A stretch of 50,090 bases of DNA from Lachnospiraceae bacterium (GTDB lineage Bacteria > Bacillota > Clostridia > Lachnospirales > Lachnospiraceae): the NCBI GenBank assembly GCA_017442585.1, contig JAFRZM010000018.1, positions 1 to 50,090 on the forward strand. The letters run 5' to 3'. Position 1 is the stretch's first letter. Each line of letters starts with the position of its first letter. Of this stretch, positions 33,658 through 40,636 are shown piece after piece. Made by a program: the position numbers and the translations under genes. The notes beneath the pieces are model-generated. The model made no database searches. It saw nothing but the letters and a program-made list of their open reading frames with translations, and had not been told where the DNA came from.

Positions 33658-36600
33658 ATGCAAATGAATAGAAAAGAAAATATTTTAGATGCATGGATAA
33701 TGGTAGAACATTTAGCAGAAGGCGATATTAATATACGAGATCACTCCCTTAAATTATTTGAGGATTTAGAAGATGAAGATTATTATACTTTGCTTTTTGC
33801 GGAAATAAAAAAGAAACAATTTGATGAATATCAAAAAGGTGGAGTGGTACTGTACTTTGAGATTTTTGGATTCGAGGAAGTAGTAACTATACTTCGTGAA
33901 AAATATCATTTAGAGGCGACTAACGAAGATATTCGTGTCGGAGATAAATTTAGTTTTGCATTGTGTTTTGATAAAGACTTAAATTTATGTGGTGAAATGA
34001 CATTTCTTACCGTGAGCGCATATATTCGTTGGTATAAAGAAATTGTGTCGAGGAACGCGTTCAGGGAGTTTGAGTCGAATTTTAGGATGACAATTTCACA
34101 GCTTTTTGATGAGGAAGATAACAAGCAGAAAGTCTTTAATGATGCAATCGGAAAATTGCTGAAGAAATATAATATCAATATAACAAATTGCAGAATGCAG
34201 ATAGTGAATAACATAGAAAGTGATGCAACAAATTTACATTCCTTTTTTGTTGAGGATTTAGAAAAGGCTAAGCTAATAAGAACGGAAAATTTAGAAAGCT
34301 ATTTATTGGGAAAAATCGGAAAAAGAATTAATCTGGATGGTAAAAATGATTCTGCTAGTTTTAATCCATATGCATTCTTAGAAATTTTACAACCTCAAAA
34401 TTATCCGATTGCGAGGTTCCCTAGTAATACAGAATTTTCATTATCACTTATGCAGCAGGTGGCTGTGAATCTTTCTATTGGATATGATAATAAACAAATA
34501 AGAAGTGTTAACGGTCCTCCAGGGACTGGAAAGACAACATTGTTGAAAGACATTTTTGCAGAACTAGTGGTTGAGCAAGCATTTGACATTGCTAATTTGT
34601 CACAGAAAACTATAAGGGGAAATGCCAATACAGCATATTATGAAAATGCATCTATAGGAGAAATTCCAACCCTAATTGCTGAGAAAGGCATTATGGTTGC
34701 GAGTTCAAATAATAGTGCAGTGCAGAATATTGTAAATGAACTTCCGCTTATAAAAGATATTGATAGTAACTTGATTAAAGAATTGAAAGAAGCAAATTAC
34801 TTTACTCAAATCTCGAATTCAAAGGTGTCAACAAAATGGGTTGAGGAAGAGGGCGGTAAGAAAAAGGAACAATTAGTAAGGAAGGATATACCGGGAGAAG
34901 CAAAATTCTGGGGACTTTTTTCATTAGAAGGTGGCAAATCCGATAATATGACCAATATTATCACTAATTTAAAACATGTTTTTGAATATTTGGATACAGA
35001 ATATATTTCCGATGATGGAATATATGAAGAGTTTATAAAACAGTATAGATTAGTGGGTAATATAAAAAAACAATTGCAGTCATATGTTGATAAAAGTGAA
35101 AAATACAAAATGTGTTGCAGTCGTTTGGAGCAGTTGAAAGCTTCATATCTAAATGAACGTAAATCAAAAGAAAGCCGTTTAAGCGGATTAATGGAGGAAT
35201 GCAAAGAACATGGTGATAGAATCTGTATTGAAATCAAGAAAATAGAAGAATGGTTGAGAAAAATTAGAGAAAGAAAGGCGACTAATGAAAGAAATAGAAA
35301 TAGTCTTGAATTGTATATTCAATCTTTACGCGAACAAAAACCACGATTTTTTGCACCACGTAAATCAAAACTTGAATATAAGACCAGATTAGAAGAGTAT
35401 AGTCAGCAACTATTAGAATGCGTAGATGAAAGTAAAAAGATATTGGAAGAGGAAGACCAGTATGAAAAACTGCTCAGAAAAACGCAAGAAGAACAAAATG
35501 AGTTGATTACTAAGCTGCAAAAAGAACAACTTATATTTAATAAGTGGATTAAAAAACAAGAGGCGGAAATTGCAAATGTTGAAACTCAATGTACTACTTA
35601 CGAAAAAGAATTAAGGGGAAAAAGAATAAAAACGCTTGATATGAGTTTAGAGTATGAGAAATTGCAAGAGTCAAATCCTTGGTTCGAAGAGGAATATCGG
35701 ATCGCGCAATCGAAACTATTTATTCTTGCTCTTAGGGTACGAAAACAATTTTTATATGAGAACAGAAAAAATATAAAGGCGGCTACGATTATCTGGAATA
35801 AGCAAAGTGATTATTTAAATAAAAAGCACATTATTGTAGCGGCATGGAATTGGATTAATATGACTATTCCTGTGATAAGCTCGACATTTGCCAGTTTTTC
35901 TCGCATGTGTAAGAATATGGGAGCAGAAACGTTGGGGCACCTATTTATTGATGAAGCGGGACAAGCATTACCACAAGCAAGTGTTGGCGCGATATATCGT
36001 AGCAAACATGTTTTGGTAGTGGGCGATCCTTCACAAATTAAACCTGTGTTAACATTAGATTCAAACGTGTTAAATATGTTAGGGGAACACTTTGAAGTAT
36101 CAAAAAAGTATTTGTCTAATACCGCGTCTACGCAAACTCTTGTAGATGAGATTAGTCAGTATGGTTTTTATAAAGCACAAGACGAATGGATTGGAATACC
36201 ACTTTGGGTACATAGACGGTGTAGGTATCCAATGTTTACTATTTCAAACAAAATATCGTATAAGGGATTGATGGTTCAAGGTAAACCAGAAGATGGTAAT
36301 GCGGAGTGGTACGATATAGGAGGAAAGGCTAATGATAAGTATGTGAAGGAGCAAGGGGAGTTTCTTGTAAAAAAAATAAAAGAAATGATTCAAGATAATC
36401 CTAAGATAATAAATAAAAAAGAAAAAGATACCATATATGTGATTACGCCATTTTCAAATGTTGCATATCATTTAGCTCAAGAGTTAAGGAAGATTCGTTT
36501 TACTAGATATGATGAGCATGGAAAACCTACAAATGTGGGGACTATTCATACATTCCAAGGTAAAGAAGCACCAATTGTATTTCTTGTATTAGGTGCAGAT

Positions 36601-36780
36601 AAAAGCAGCAGTGGCGCTGCTAGATGGGCAGTGGATGAGCCAAATATGATGAATGTTGCAGCAACTAGGGCAAAAGAAGAGTTTTATATTATTGGTGATA
36701 AGAGTTTATACTTAAATCTAAGTTGTGACGTTGCAACAGATACATATCGAATTATTGAACAACACAAAAACAGTATTTAG
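33658..36780 (+). CDS. large SF1 (Upf1-like) helicase with coiled-coil insert
   Basis: 1040 residues. The N-terminal about 270 residues are unassigned. Helicase motifs: motif I NGPPGTGKTTLLKDIF near 285, motif II LFIDEAGQALPQA near 762 and motif III VVGDPSQIKPVL near 786. Further on are motif V GTIHTFQGKEAPIVFLVLG near 961 and motif VI MNVAATRAKEEFYIIGD near 997. About 480-720 is a long charged coiled coil inserted between motifs Ia and II. All ATPase residues are present, so it should be an active helicase or translocase. No nuclease motif is evident. The 11-base gap after the AbiEii gene argues for a three-gene transcript. Confidence 0.88.
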   Translation: MQMNRKENILDAWIMVEHLAEGDINIRDHSLKLFEDLEDEDYYTLLFAEIKKKQFDEYQKGGVVLYFEIFGFEEVVTILREKYHLEATNEDIRVGDKFSFALCFDKDLNLCGEMTFLTVSAYIRWYKEIVSRNAFREFESNFRMTISQLFDEEDNKQKVFNDAIGKLLKKYNINITNCRMQIVNNIESDATNLHSFFVEDLEKAKLIRTENLESYLLGKIGKRINLDGKNDSASFNPYAFLEILQPQNYPIARFPSNTEFSLSLMQQVAVNLSIGYDNKQIRSVNGPPGTGKTTLLKDIFAELVVEQAFDIANLSQKTIRGNANTAYYENASIGEIPTLIAEKGIMVASSNNSAVQNIVNELPLIKDIDSNLIKELKEANYFTQISNSKVSTKWVEEEGGKKKEQLVRKDIPGEAKFWGLFSLEGGKSDNMTNIITNLKHVFEYLDTEYISDDGIYEEFIKQYRLVGNIKKQLQSYVDKSEKYKMCCSRLEQLKASYLNERKSKESRLSGLMEECKEHGDRICIEIKKIEEWLRKIRERKATNERNRNSLELYIQSLREQKPRFFAPRKSKLEYKTRLEEYSQQLLECVDESKKILEEEDQYEKLLRKTQEEQNELITKLQKEQLIFNKWIKKQEAEIANVETQCTTYEKELRGKRIKTLDMSLEYEKLQESNPWFEEEYRIAQSKLFILALRVRKQFLYENRKNIKAATIIWNKQSDYLNKKHIIVAAWNWINMTIPVISSTFASFSRMCKNMGAETLGHLFIDEAGQALPQASVGAIYRSKHVLVVGDPSQIKPVLTLDSNVLNMLGEHFEVSKKYLSNTASTQTLVDEISQYGFYKAQDEWIGIPLWVHRRCRYPMFTISNKISYKGLMVQGKPEDGNAEWYDIGGKANDKYVKEQGEFLVKKIKEMIQDNPKIINKKEKDTIYVITPFSNVAYHLAQELRKIRFTRYDEHGKPTNVGTIHTFQGKEAPIVFLVLGADKSSSGAARWAVDEPNMMNVAATRAKEEFYIIGDKSLYLNLSCDVATDTYRIIEQHKNSI

Positions 36781-36999
36781 AATAGGATGTGAGGCACCTC
36801 CAATTTAACTGTTTTGCGTTTTGTTTGAACCGTCAAAGGTGAATCGTCAACAATTTTATTCTTGAATGGTTTTAGGTGAAGTGAAAACTTACATGTAGAC
36901 ATAGAAATGTGTTGAAATCCATGAGAAAGGTTAAAGTGTTAAGCCAGTTGGGTGAAGGTAATCCTTGTGGCTGTGTTGTAGGCATATTTTAAAGTGATG

Positions 37000-37030
37000 A
37001 AGCCGTGGCGAAAGCTGCGGCTTTATTTGA
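37000..37030 (+). terminator. weak terminator after the helicase operon
   Basis: AAGCCG (37000-37005) and CGGCTT (37018-37023) with a 12-base loop, followed by TATTTGA. The stem is short, so confidence is limited. The stretch 36781-37060 otherwise holds no gene I can support. Confidence 0.4.
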
Positions 37031-37060
37031 TAAGACATTTAAATACTTAGGGTATAGAAT

Positions 37061-37169
37061 AACGTGTAGAATTTGCACGTTTATAACATCACGCATTTTT
37101 TGCGTGTTGCTCCAACTGTCGCAAAAAGTGCGATAGTTCAAAAGTGGTTGTCGTAAATTTTGCGGCAAC
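37061..37169 (+). other. array of four short hairpins
   Basis: Four consecutive inverted repeats occupy 109 bases. H1 is AACGTG/CACGTT (37061-37081). H2 is CACGCA/TGCGTG with a T5 loop (37090-37106). H3 is AACTGTCGCA/TGCGATAGTT with one G-U pair (37114-37138). H4 is GTTGTCG/CGGCAAC with one G-U pair (37147-37169). They lie immediately upstream of the metallophosphoesterase and its ribosome-binding site. They could be a structured leader RNA, a set of repressor sites or remnants of a palindromic repeat element. Confidence 0.55.
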
Positions 37170-37201
37170 TCATTATACACGATAAAGGAGGAAACTAAAC
37201 C

Positions 37202-37774
37202 ATGATACCAACACTATACGATCCATTCCGTCACTGGTCAGAGAAAGGTTCTGTTTACATATTATCAGATTTACATTTTGATGATGCAGATTGCAAGTTT
37301 ATGAGTTCGGACTGGATTACTCCTCAGGAACAGATTGCAATCATTAATGGGATGGTAATGAAAAATGATACATTTATTTGCTTAGGAGATGTTGGAAGTC
37401 CGGAGTATATCAAAGATATCAAGGCGAGAAAAAAGATTCTGATTCTTGGAAATCATGATACAAAAGGCGCATATAAGAATTACTTTGATGAAATCTATAC
37501 AGGTCCGCTTTTTATAGCGGAGAAAATATTGTTGTCACATGAGCCTGTGTACGGATTGCCATGGTGCCTGAATATACATGGTCACGACCATAATAATATG
37601 GAACCATACAAAGAGGGGTGTAAGCACATTAATTTGGCGGCGAATGTATGTGGATACACACCGATAAATCTTGGAAAGATTATCAAGGAAGGTGTGCTTG
37701 CAGATGTTACGAGTATTCATCGAATGACGATTGATAGGCAGGTGGAGAGAGGAAAGAAAAATGACATCGATTGA
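37202..37774 (+). CDS. metallophosphoesterase
   Basis: 190 residues with the calcineurin-like dimetal set in order: SDLHFDD, CLGDVGS, LGNHDT, LSHEPV and NIHGHDHN. All metal ligands are present. Small cytosolic members hydrolyse phosphodiesters or phosphomonoesters; the substrate is unknown. The ribosome-binding site AAAGGAGG is strong. The next gene starts within its end (ATG 37761), so the pair was a coupled two-gene unit before the partner broke. A toxin-antitoxin or defence role is only suggested by the island context. Confidence 0.85.
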   Translation: MIPTLYDPFRHWSEKGSVYILSDLHFDDADCKFMSSDWITPQEQIAIINGMVMKNDTFICLGDVGSPEYIKDIKARKKILILGNHDTKGAYKNYFDEIYTGPLFIAEKILLSHEPVYGLPWCLNIHGHDHNNMEPYKEGCKHINLAANVCGYTPINLGKIIKEGVLADVTSIHRMTIDRQVERGKKNDID

Positions 37775-38164
37775 ACTGCAACTGTGTGATATTTAAGGAA
37801 GATTATTTAAACTCTCCGCCCGAAGAGGAATCAGTAGTGCGGAATTTATCAAAGTATTTATGAAATCTGCCACTGCAAAGCATTGGATTCTACCTATAAC
37901 CGGATGCAATGGGCAGGAGAAAAATATCTTTTGGAAGAAGTTATCGATGAAGCAGGTGAAAGATTTGAAAAGTTGGGAGAAGTTTATCCGGATGAGCTGA
38001 TATATTGGATAGGGTATATTTATCGGTACTGGCATTATGATACTAGAGAATCCAGTAAAGAAATATATAAATATGCACCAGTTAAGATTATGAAGCAGAA
38101 TTATGAGCGACTTTATATGATGACACCGGAAGAAGTGATAGTGCAATTAAGAGAGAAAAATTAA
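37761..38164 (+). pseudogene. broken partner gene of the metallophosphoesterase
   Basis: ATG 37761, with GAGAGGAAAG upstream, reads MTSIELQLCDI then TAA (37794-37796). The same frame goes on as GRLFKLSARRGISSAEFIKV to AKH. A one-base shift near 37881 then continues as LDSTYNRMQWAGEKYLLEEV, IYWIGYIYRYWHYDTRESSK and on to TAA at 38164. Joined, this is one protein of about 130 residues with a stop and a frameshift. The WAGEKYLLEE and RYWHYDTRESSKEIYK segments look strongly conserved, but I cannot name the family. Confidence 0.65.
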
Positions 38165-38182
38165 ATATGTTTACTGTAGGTG

Positions 38183-38273
38183 GTAGCTGTGCTAGGCTAT
38201 TCGGCAGCAAGGCGGTGATTTCTGGGTATGTTCTAGGGTTATCGCCTTCTTTTTTGCCTTGCAGCATAGCTAC
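38183..38273 (+). other. long imperfect stem-loop
   Basis: GTAGCTGTGCT (38183-38193) pairs with AGCATAGCTAC (38263-38273) with one G-U pair, and GCAAGGC (38207-38213) pairs with GCCTTGC (38256-38262). The two right arms are adjacent, giving a hinged stem of 18 pairs. The loop holds TCGCCTTCTTTTTT. An open frame of 71 codons crosses it but has no ribosome-binding site and I do not call it. It could be a structured RNA or the end of a small mobile element. Confidence 0.45.
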
Positions 38274-38369
38274 GGGTTCCTGCATTCAACATATAGTAAA
38301 ATATCTAGTTGAAACTATTCCGATAAATGAATACACATATACATATGTGGGAGTAACTGGAGGTTATAT

Positions 38370-38561
38370 ATGGATTATTTAACTACTAATGAATTAGCAA
38401 AAATATGGAAAATATCTGCAAGAAGAATATCACTGCTATGTAGTGAAAATCGCATCGAAGGAGCTGTTAAGAAAGGAAAAGCGTGGTTGATTCCAATGGA
38501 TGCAAAGAAACCAGAGGACCCTAGAAAAGCTCGTAAGAATATATCTACTAAGGAGGCGTAG
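38370..38561 (+). CDS. small helix-turn-helix DNA-binding protein
   Basis: 63 residues with a complete excisionase/MerR-like HTH (YLTTNELAKIWKISARRISL, then GKAWLIPMDAKKPEDPR). The ribosome-binding site CTGGAGG precedes ATG 38370. It is closely alike in length and pattern to residues 1-52 of the HTH-Dam fusion at 25468. Such single-domain HTH proteins are often encoded just upstream of phage or defence genes and probably regulate them; here the following gene is the truncated PLD-helicase, 3 bases away. Confidence 0.8.
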   Translation: MDYLTTNELAKIWKISARRISLLCSENRIEGAVKKGKAWLIPMDAKKPEDPRKARKNISTKEA

Positions 38562-38564
38562 GAT

Positions 38565-38940
38565 ATGACGCAGGAGAAATTATTAGAATTGCGTAGCGGA
38601 TTTGAAACCGCATATATTGATGGAACAGTTGCGTCTAATCTTGCATATAAGCCACAATTTATTTCGAATAACTATAAGCAAGGGAAGAAAGTATTATCAT
38701 CTATTGAAGATGAATTATTGGTATGCGATCAATTTCAAATCAGCGTAGCATTTATTACAATGGGTGGAATTACGCCTTTGTTACAGACTTTTAGAGAACT
38801 TGAAAAGAGAGGCGTTAAAGGGGAAATTCTCACAACAAATTATTTGAATTTTAGTGAACCCAGAGCATTAGAAAAGTTGAATAAACTGTCTAATATTACT
38901 TTGAAAATGTATGATGTAGAAGTACAACCGAAATCATCCA
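38565..38940 (+). pseudogene. N-terminal stub of a PLD-type DEAD/DEAH helicase
   Basis: About 125 codons match the beginning of large phospholipase-D/helicase (DUF3427-type) proteins: GTVASNLAYKPQFISNNYKQ, GKKVLSSIEDELLVCDQFQI, SVAFITMGGITPLLQTFREL and ILTTNYLNFSEPRALEKLNK. Full members run near 900-1000 residues. Here the similarity ends near 38935 and the frame runs into the integrase fragment out of frame. A deletion joining two genes is the likely cause. Confidence 0.75.
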
Positions 38941-38946
38941 TTACAG

Positions 38947-39225
38947 TTGCCACCGATTACACCGCATATTTGCAGGCGTACCTATTGTAGTAATATGGCA
39001 AAGATGGGCATAAGCCCAAAAACCCTGCAGTATCTGATGGGACATGCAGATATTAGTGTGACGCTAAATGTGTATACGCACTTAGGACTCGAAGACGCAA
39101 AAGCAGAACTAGAGCGGTTGCTGGAAGCTAAAAATGAGATGAAAAAGCGTGATTTTTGCGAAAAAACTGCACAAAAATCAAAAAAACAGCCGTCTAGCCA
39201 GCTAAAATACAAGCTTTCTTTGTAA
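38947..39225 (+). pseudogene. C-terminal stub of a second tyrosine recombinase
   Basis: The fragment begins PPITPHICRRTYCSNMAKMG and continues ISPKTLQYLMGHADISVTLN with the tyrosine in VYTHLG, the catalytic end of ICE-type integrases common in clostridia (HxxR, GH, Y all present). The N-terminal two thirds are absent, and a TTG at 38947 is only a fortuitous start. It differs from the 24.6-kb remnant, so two elements contributed to the island. The tail ends in a basic segment KKQPSSQLKYKLSL. Confidence 0.82.
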
Positions 39226-39369
39226 CCCATTTTTAACTCAATTGCCCGAAAAAACATGGGAAAATATGAGATTTTTTGAGAAGAAAGTGAAATTTCAAGT
39301 AAAACTGCACAAAGGTCGAAAAGTCAGGATTTACAAGGCTTTGAGAAGATTTGAGGAGATAAAAACAGT

Positions 39370-39563
39370 ATGATAAAGGTGTTATTCATCTGCCACGGCA
39401 ACAGATGGCAGAGTTGTTTCAAACATTCAGAACAAACGTAGTTGATCATATTAAGAATATCTACGAAGAGGGTGAATTAGATGAAAATTCAACTTGTCGG
39501 AAATTCCGATAGGTTCGGATGGAAGGAAGCAGACAGGTTGCAAGGGAACTTCCATTTCATTAA
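39370..39563 (+). pseudogene. scar: phosphatase N-terminus joined to RhuM fragment
   Basis: ATG 39370, with GAGGAGATAAAAAC upstream, encodes MIKVLFICHGN, the P-loop start of low-molecular-weight tyrosine phosphatases, then diverges. In another frame 39396-39563 gives QQMAELFQTFRTNVVDHIKN, IYEEGELDENSTCRKFR, TAG (39510-39512), VRMEGSRQVARELPFH: a RhuM-family piece with a CAG-to-TAG type stop. Neither can be functional. The rest of 39226-39573 shows no gene. Confidence 0.6.
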
Positions 39564-39573
39564 TAAAAACCTG

Positions 39574-39602
39574 TTGACATGACATGCTACAAAGAGTATA
39601 CT
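39574..39602 (+). promoter_or_regulatory. strong sigma-A promoter of the attenuated operon
   Basis: TTGACA (39574-39579), 17-base spacer, TATACT (39597-39602). This is one of the two best promoter matches in the window. It drives the leader ORF and, when the attenuator is open, the phosphorylase operon. Confidence 0.85.
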
Positions 39603-39641
39603 CGATTCTAATATTTTTAATGAATGGAGGAACCTTAGACT

Positions 39642-39755
39642 ATGTTGACCATTCGCGTTAATAATACTAATATGACACCTAATATGTCCATGAATTATAA
39701 TCACGGGCTTAATTTAGTATACGCGATAAGGTCAGGTAATATAGAGAATTCATAG
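39642..39755 (+). CDS. 37-residue leader peptide
   Basis: ATG 39642 follows AATGGAGGAACC and is 40 bases from the promoter -10 box. The peptide begins MLTIRVNNTNMTPNMSMNYN and ends RSGNIENS. It contains nine asparagines (all AAT) and four methionines. The ORF overlaps the 5' strand of the antiterminator (39725-39733), so ribosome position on the leader can decide the RNA fold. TAGACTATG (39636-39644) at its start and CATAGTCTA (39751-39759) at its stop are exact complements that could close off its start codon. No known resistance-gene leader is recognised. Confidence 0.6.
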   Translation: MLTIRVNNTNMTPNMSMNYNHGLNLVYAIRSGNIENS

Positions 39756-39826
39756 TCTAGAGGGATTCACATAAGTTCAAGATTAAAGACCTTATCAAGC
39801 AAAAGTTTGATGGGGTCTATTTTTTT
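39725..39826 (+). promoter_or_regulatory. transcription attenuator (terminator with competing antiterminator)
   Basis: Terminator: AGACCTTATCAA (39787-39798) pairs with TTTGATGGGGTCT (39806-39818) as a 12-pair stem with two G-U pairs (one flanking base unpaired or slipped) and loop of about 7, followed by ATTTTTTT (39819-39826). Antiterminator: GATAAGGTC (39725-39733), inside the leader ORF, is exactly complementary to GACCTTATC (39788-39796), the left arm of the terminator. The two folds exclude each other. The ribosome-binding site AGGAGGGG of the phosphorylase lies directly after the U-run. Confidence 0.82.
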
Positions 39827-39840
39827 AGGAGGGGAATATT

Positions 39841-40611
39841 ATGATAATTAAGAATGAGATTCCGATTTTGGAGTATGATGATAGTTCGAAGGAGGTTATA
39901 GCGCCTGACCACGATTGGACAAAGGGGAAGTTACCGGAGAAGTGTTTATTTGCATTTCTTGGAAATGTAGTTCATGAATATGCAAAGACGCATGGAGCTG
40001 AACTGGTCGAGACATTGGTTACGGTTTCTAATGATATAAAAATATACGTTATTCATGAGGAACAAGAGGATATTTGTCTTGTACAGTCGCCGATAGGAGC
40101 AGCACCTGCAGCACAGGTATTGGATACGCTTATTGCTTGTGGATGCAAGAAAGTTATTGCAGTTGGTTCTTGCGGAGTGCTGGCAGATCTTCCGGAGAAC
40201 GCGTTTATCGTTCCAACAAAAGCTTTAAGAGCGGAAGGCACATCGTATCATTACCTGCCTGCATCAAGATATATAGGGCTTGATGCAGAACCCGTAGAGG
40301 TAATTGAGAAAATCTTTAAAAAACATAATCTTCCGTTTGTAACATGCACTACATGGTCTACGGACGGCTTTTTCAGAGAAACAGAAGACATGGTTAAGTA
40401 TCGTTTGGAAGAAGGATGTTCTGTAGTTGAGATGGAATGTGCAGCGCTCGCTGCTTGCAGTAAGAAGCGCGGAGCAAAGTTTGGACAGTTTCTTTTTACA
40501 GCAGATTCGCTAGCAAATGTTCATGATTATGATACCAGAGCCTGGGGAATAGAATCACATGAAAAAGCTATGCTTTTGGGATTTGATATTTTGAGAGAAT
40601 ATAATTGCTAA
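39841..40611 (+). CDS. nucleoside phosphorylase superfamily protein
   Basis: 256 residues of the PNP/UDP type: VQSPIGAAPAAQVLDTLIAC, KKVIAVGSCGVLADLP, FIVPTKALRAEGTSYHYLP, then CSVVEMECAALAACSKKRGA with the substrate-binding ME motif and TADSLANVHDYDTRAW. It would split a purine or pyrimidine nucleoside with phosphate; base specificity cannot be assigned. It is the first gene after the attenuator and is likely co-transcribed with the methyltransferase (25-base gap) and the kinase-like gene. Confidence 0.85.
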   Translation: MIIKNEIPILEYDDSSKEVIAPDHDWTKGKLPEKCLFAFLGNVVHEYAKTHGAELVETLVTVSNDIKIYVIHEEQEDICLVQSPIGAAPAAQVLDTLIACGCKKVIAVGSCGVLADLPENAFIVPTKALRAEGTSYHYLPASRYIGLDAEPVEVIEKIFKKHNLPFVTCTTWSTDGFFRETEDMVKYRLEEGCSVVEMECAALAACSKKRGAKFGQFLFTADSLANVHDYDTRAWGIESHEKAMLLGFDILREYNC

Positions 40612-40636
40612 ATAGAATTAAGTTAGGAGAAAGAAT

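Larger units (their letters stand above)
22367..39640. mobile_element. decayed genomic/defence island
   Basis: From just after lysS to just before the attenuated phosphorylase operon, base composition becomes more AT-rich and gene content changes to restriction-modification, abortive-infection-like and toxin-antitoxin-like genes. Tyrosine-recombinase remnants lie at 24.6-25.0 kb and 38.9-39.2 kb. I could not find a clear direct repeat marking attachment sites, so the boundaries are approximate and more than one insertion event is likely. Parts without genes over 300 bases: 22367-22642 (a terminator-like hairpin only), 24956-25467 and 36781-37201 (described in their own entries). Confidence 0.6.

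Noticed and set aside
36921-36992. A 23-codon ORF ending CGCVVGIF, reminiscent of a signalling or modified peptide
   Set aside because: No ribosome-binding site, no export or maturation genes nearby, and short frames of this size are common by chance.
38167-38382. A 71-codon ORF before the HTH gene
   Set aside because: It crosses a long stem-loop, has no ribosome-binding site and shows no protein-like pattern.
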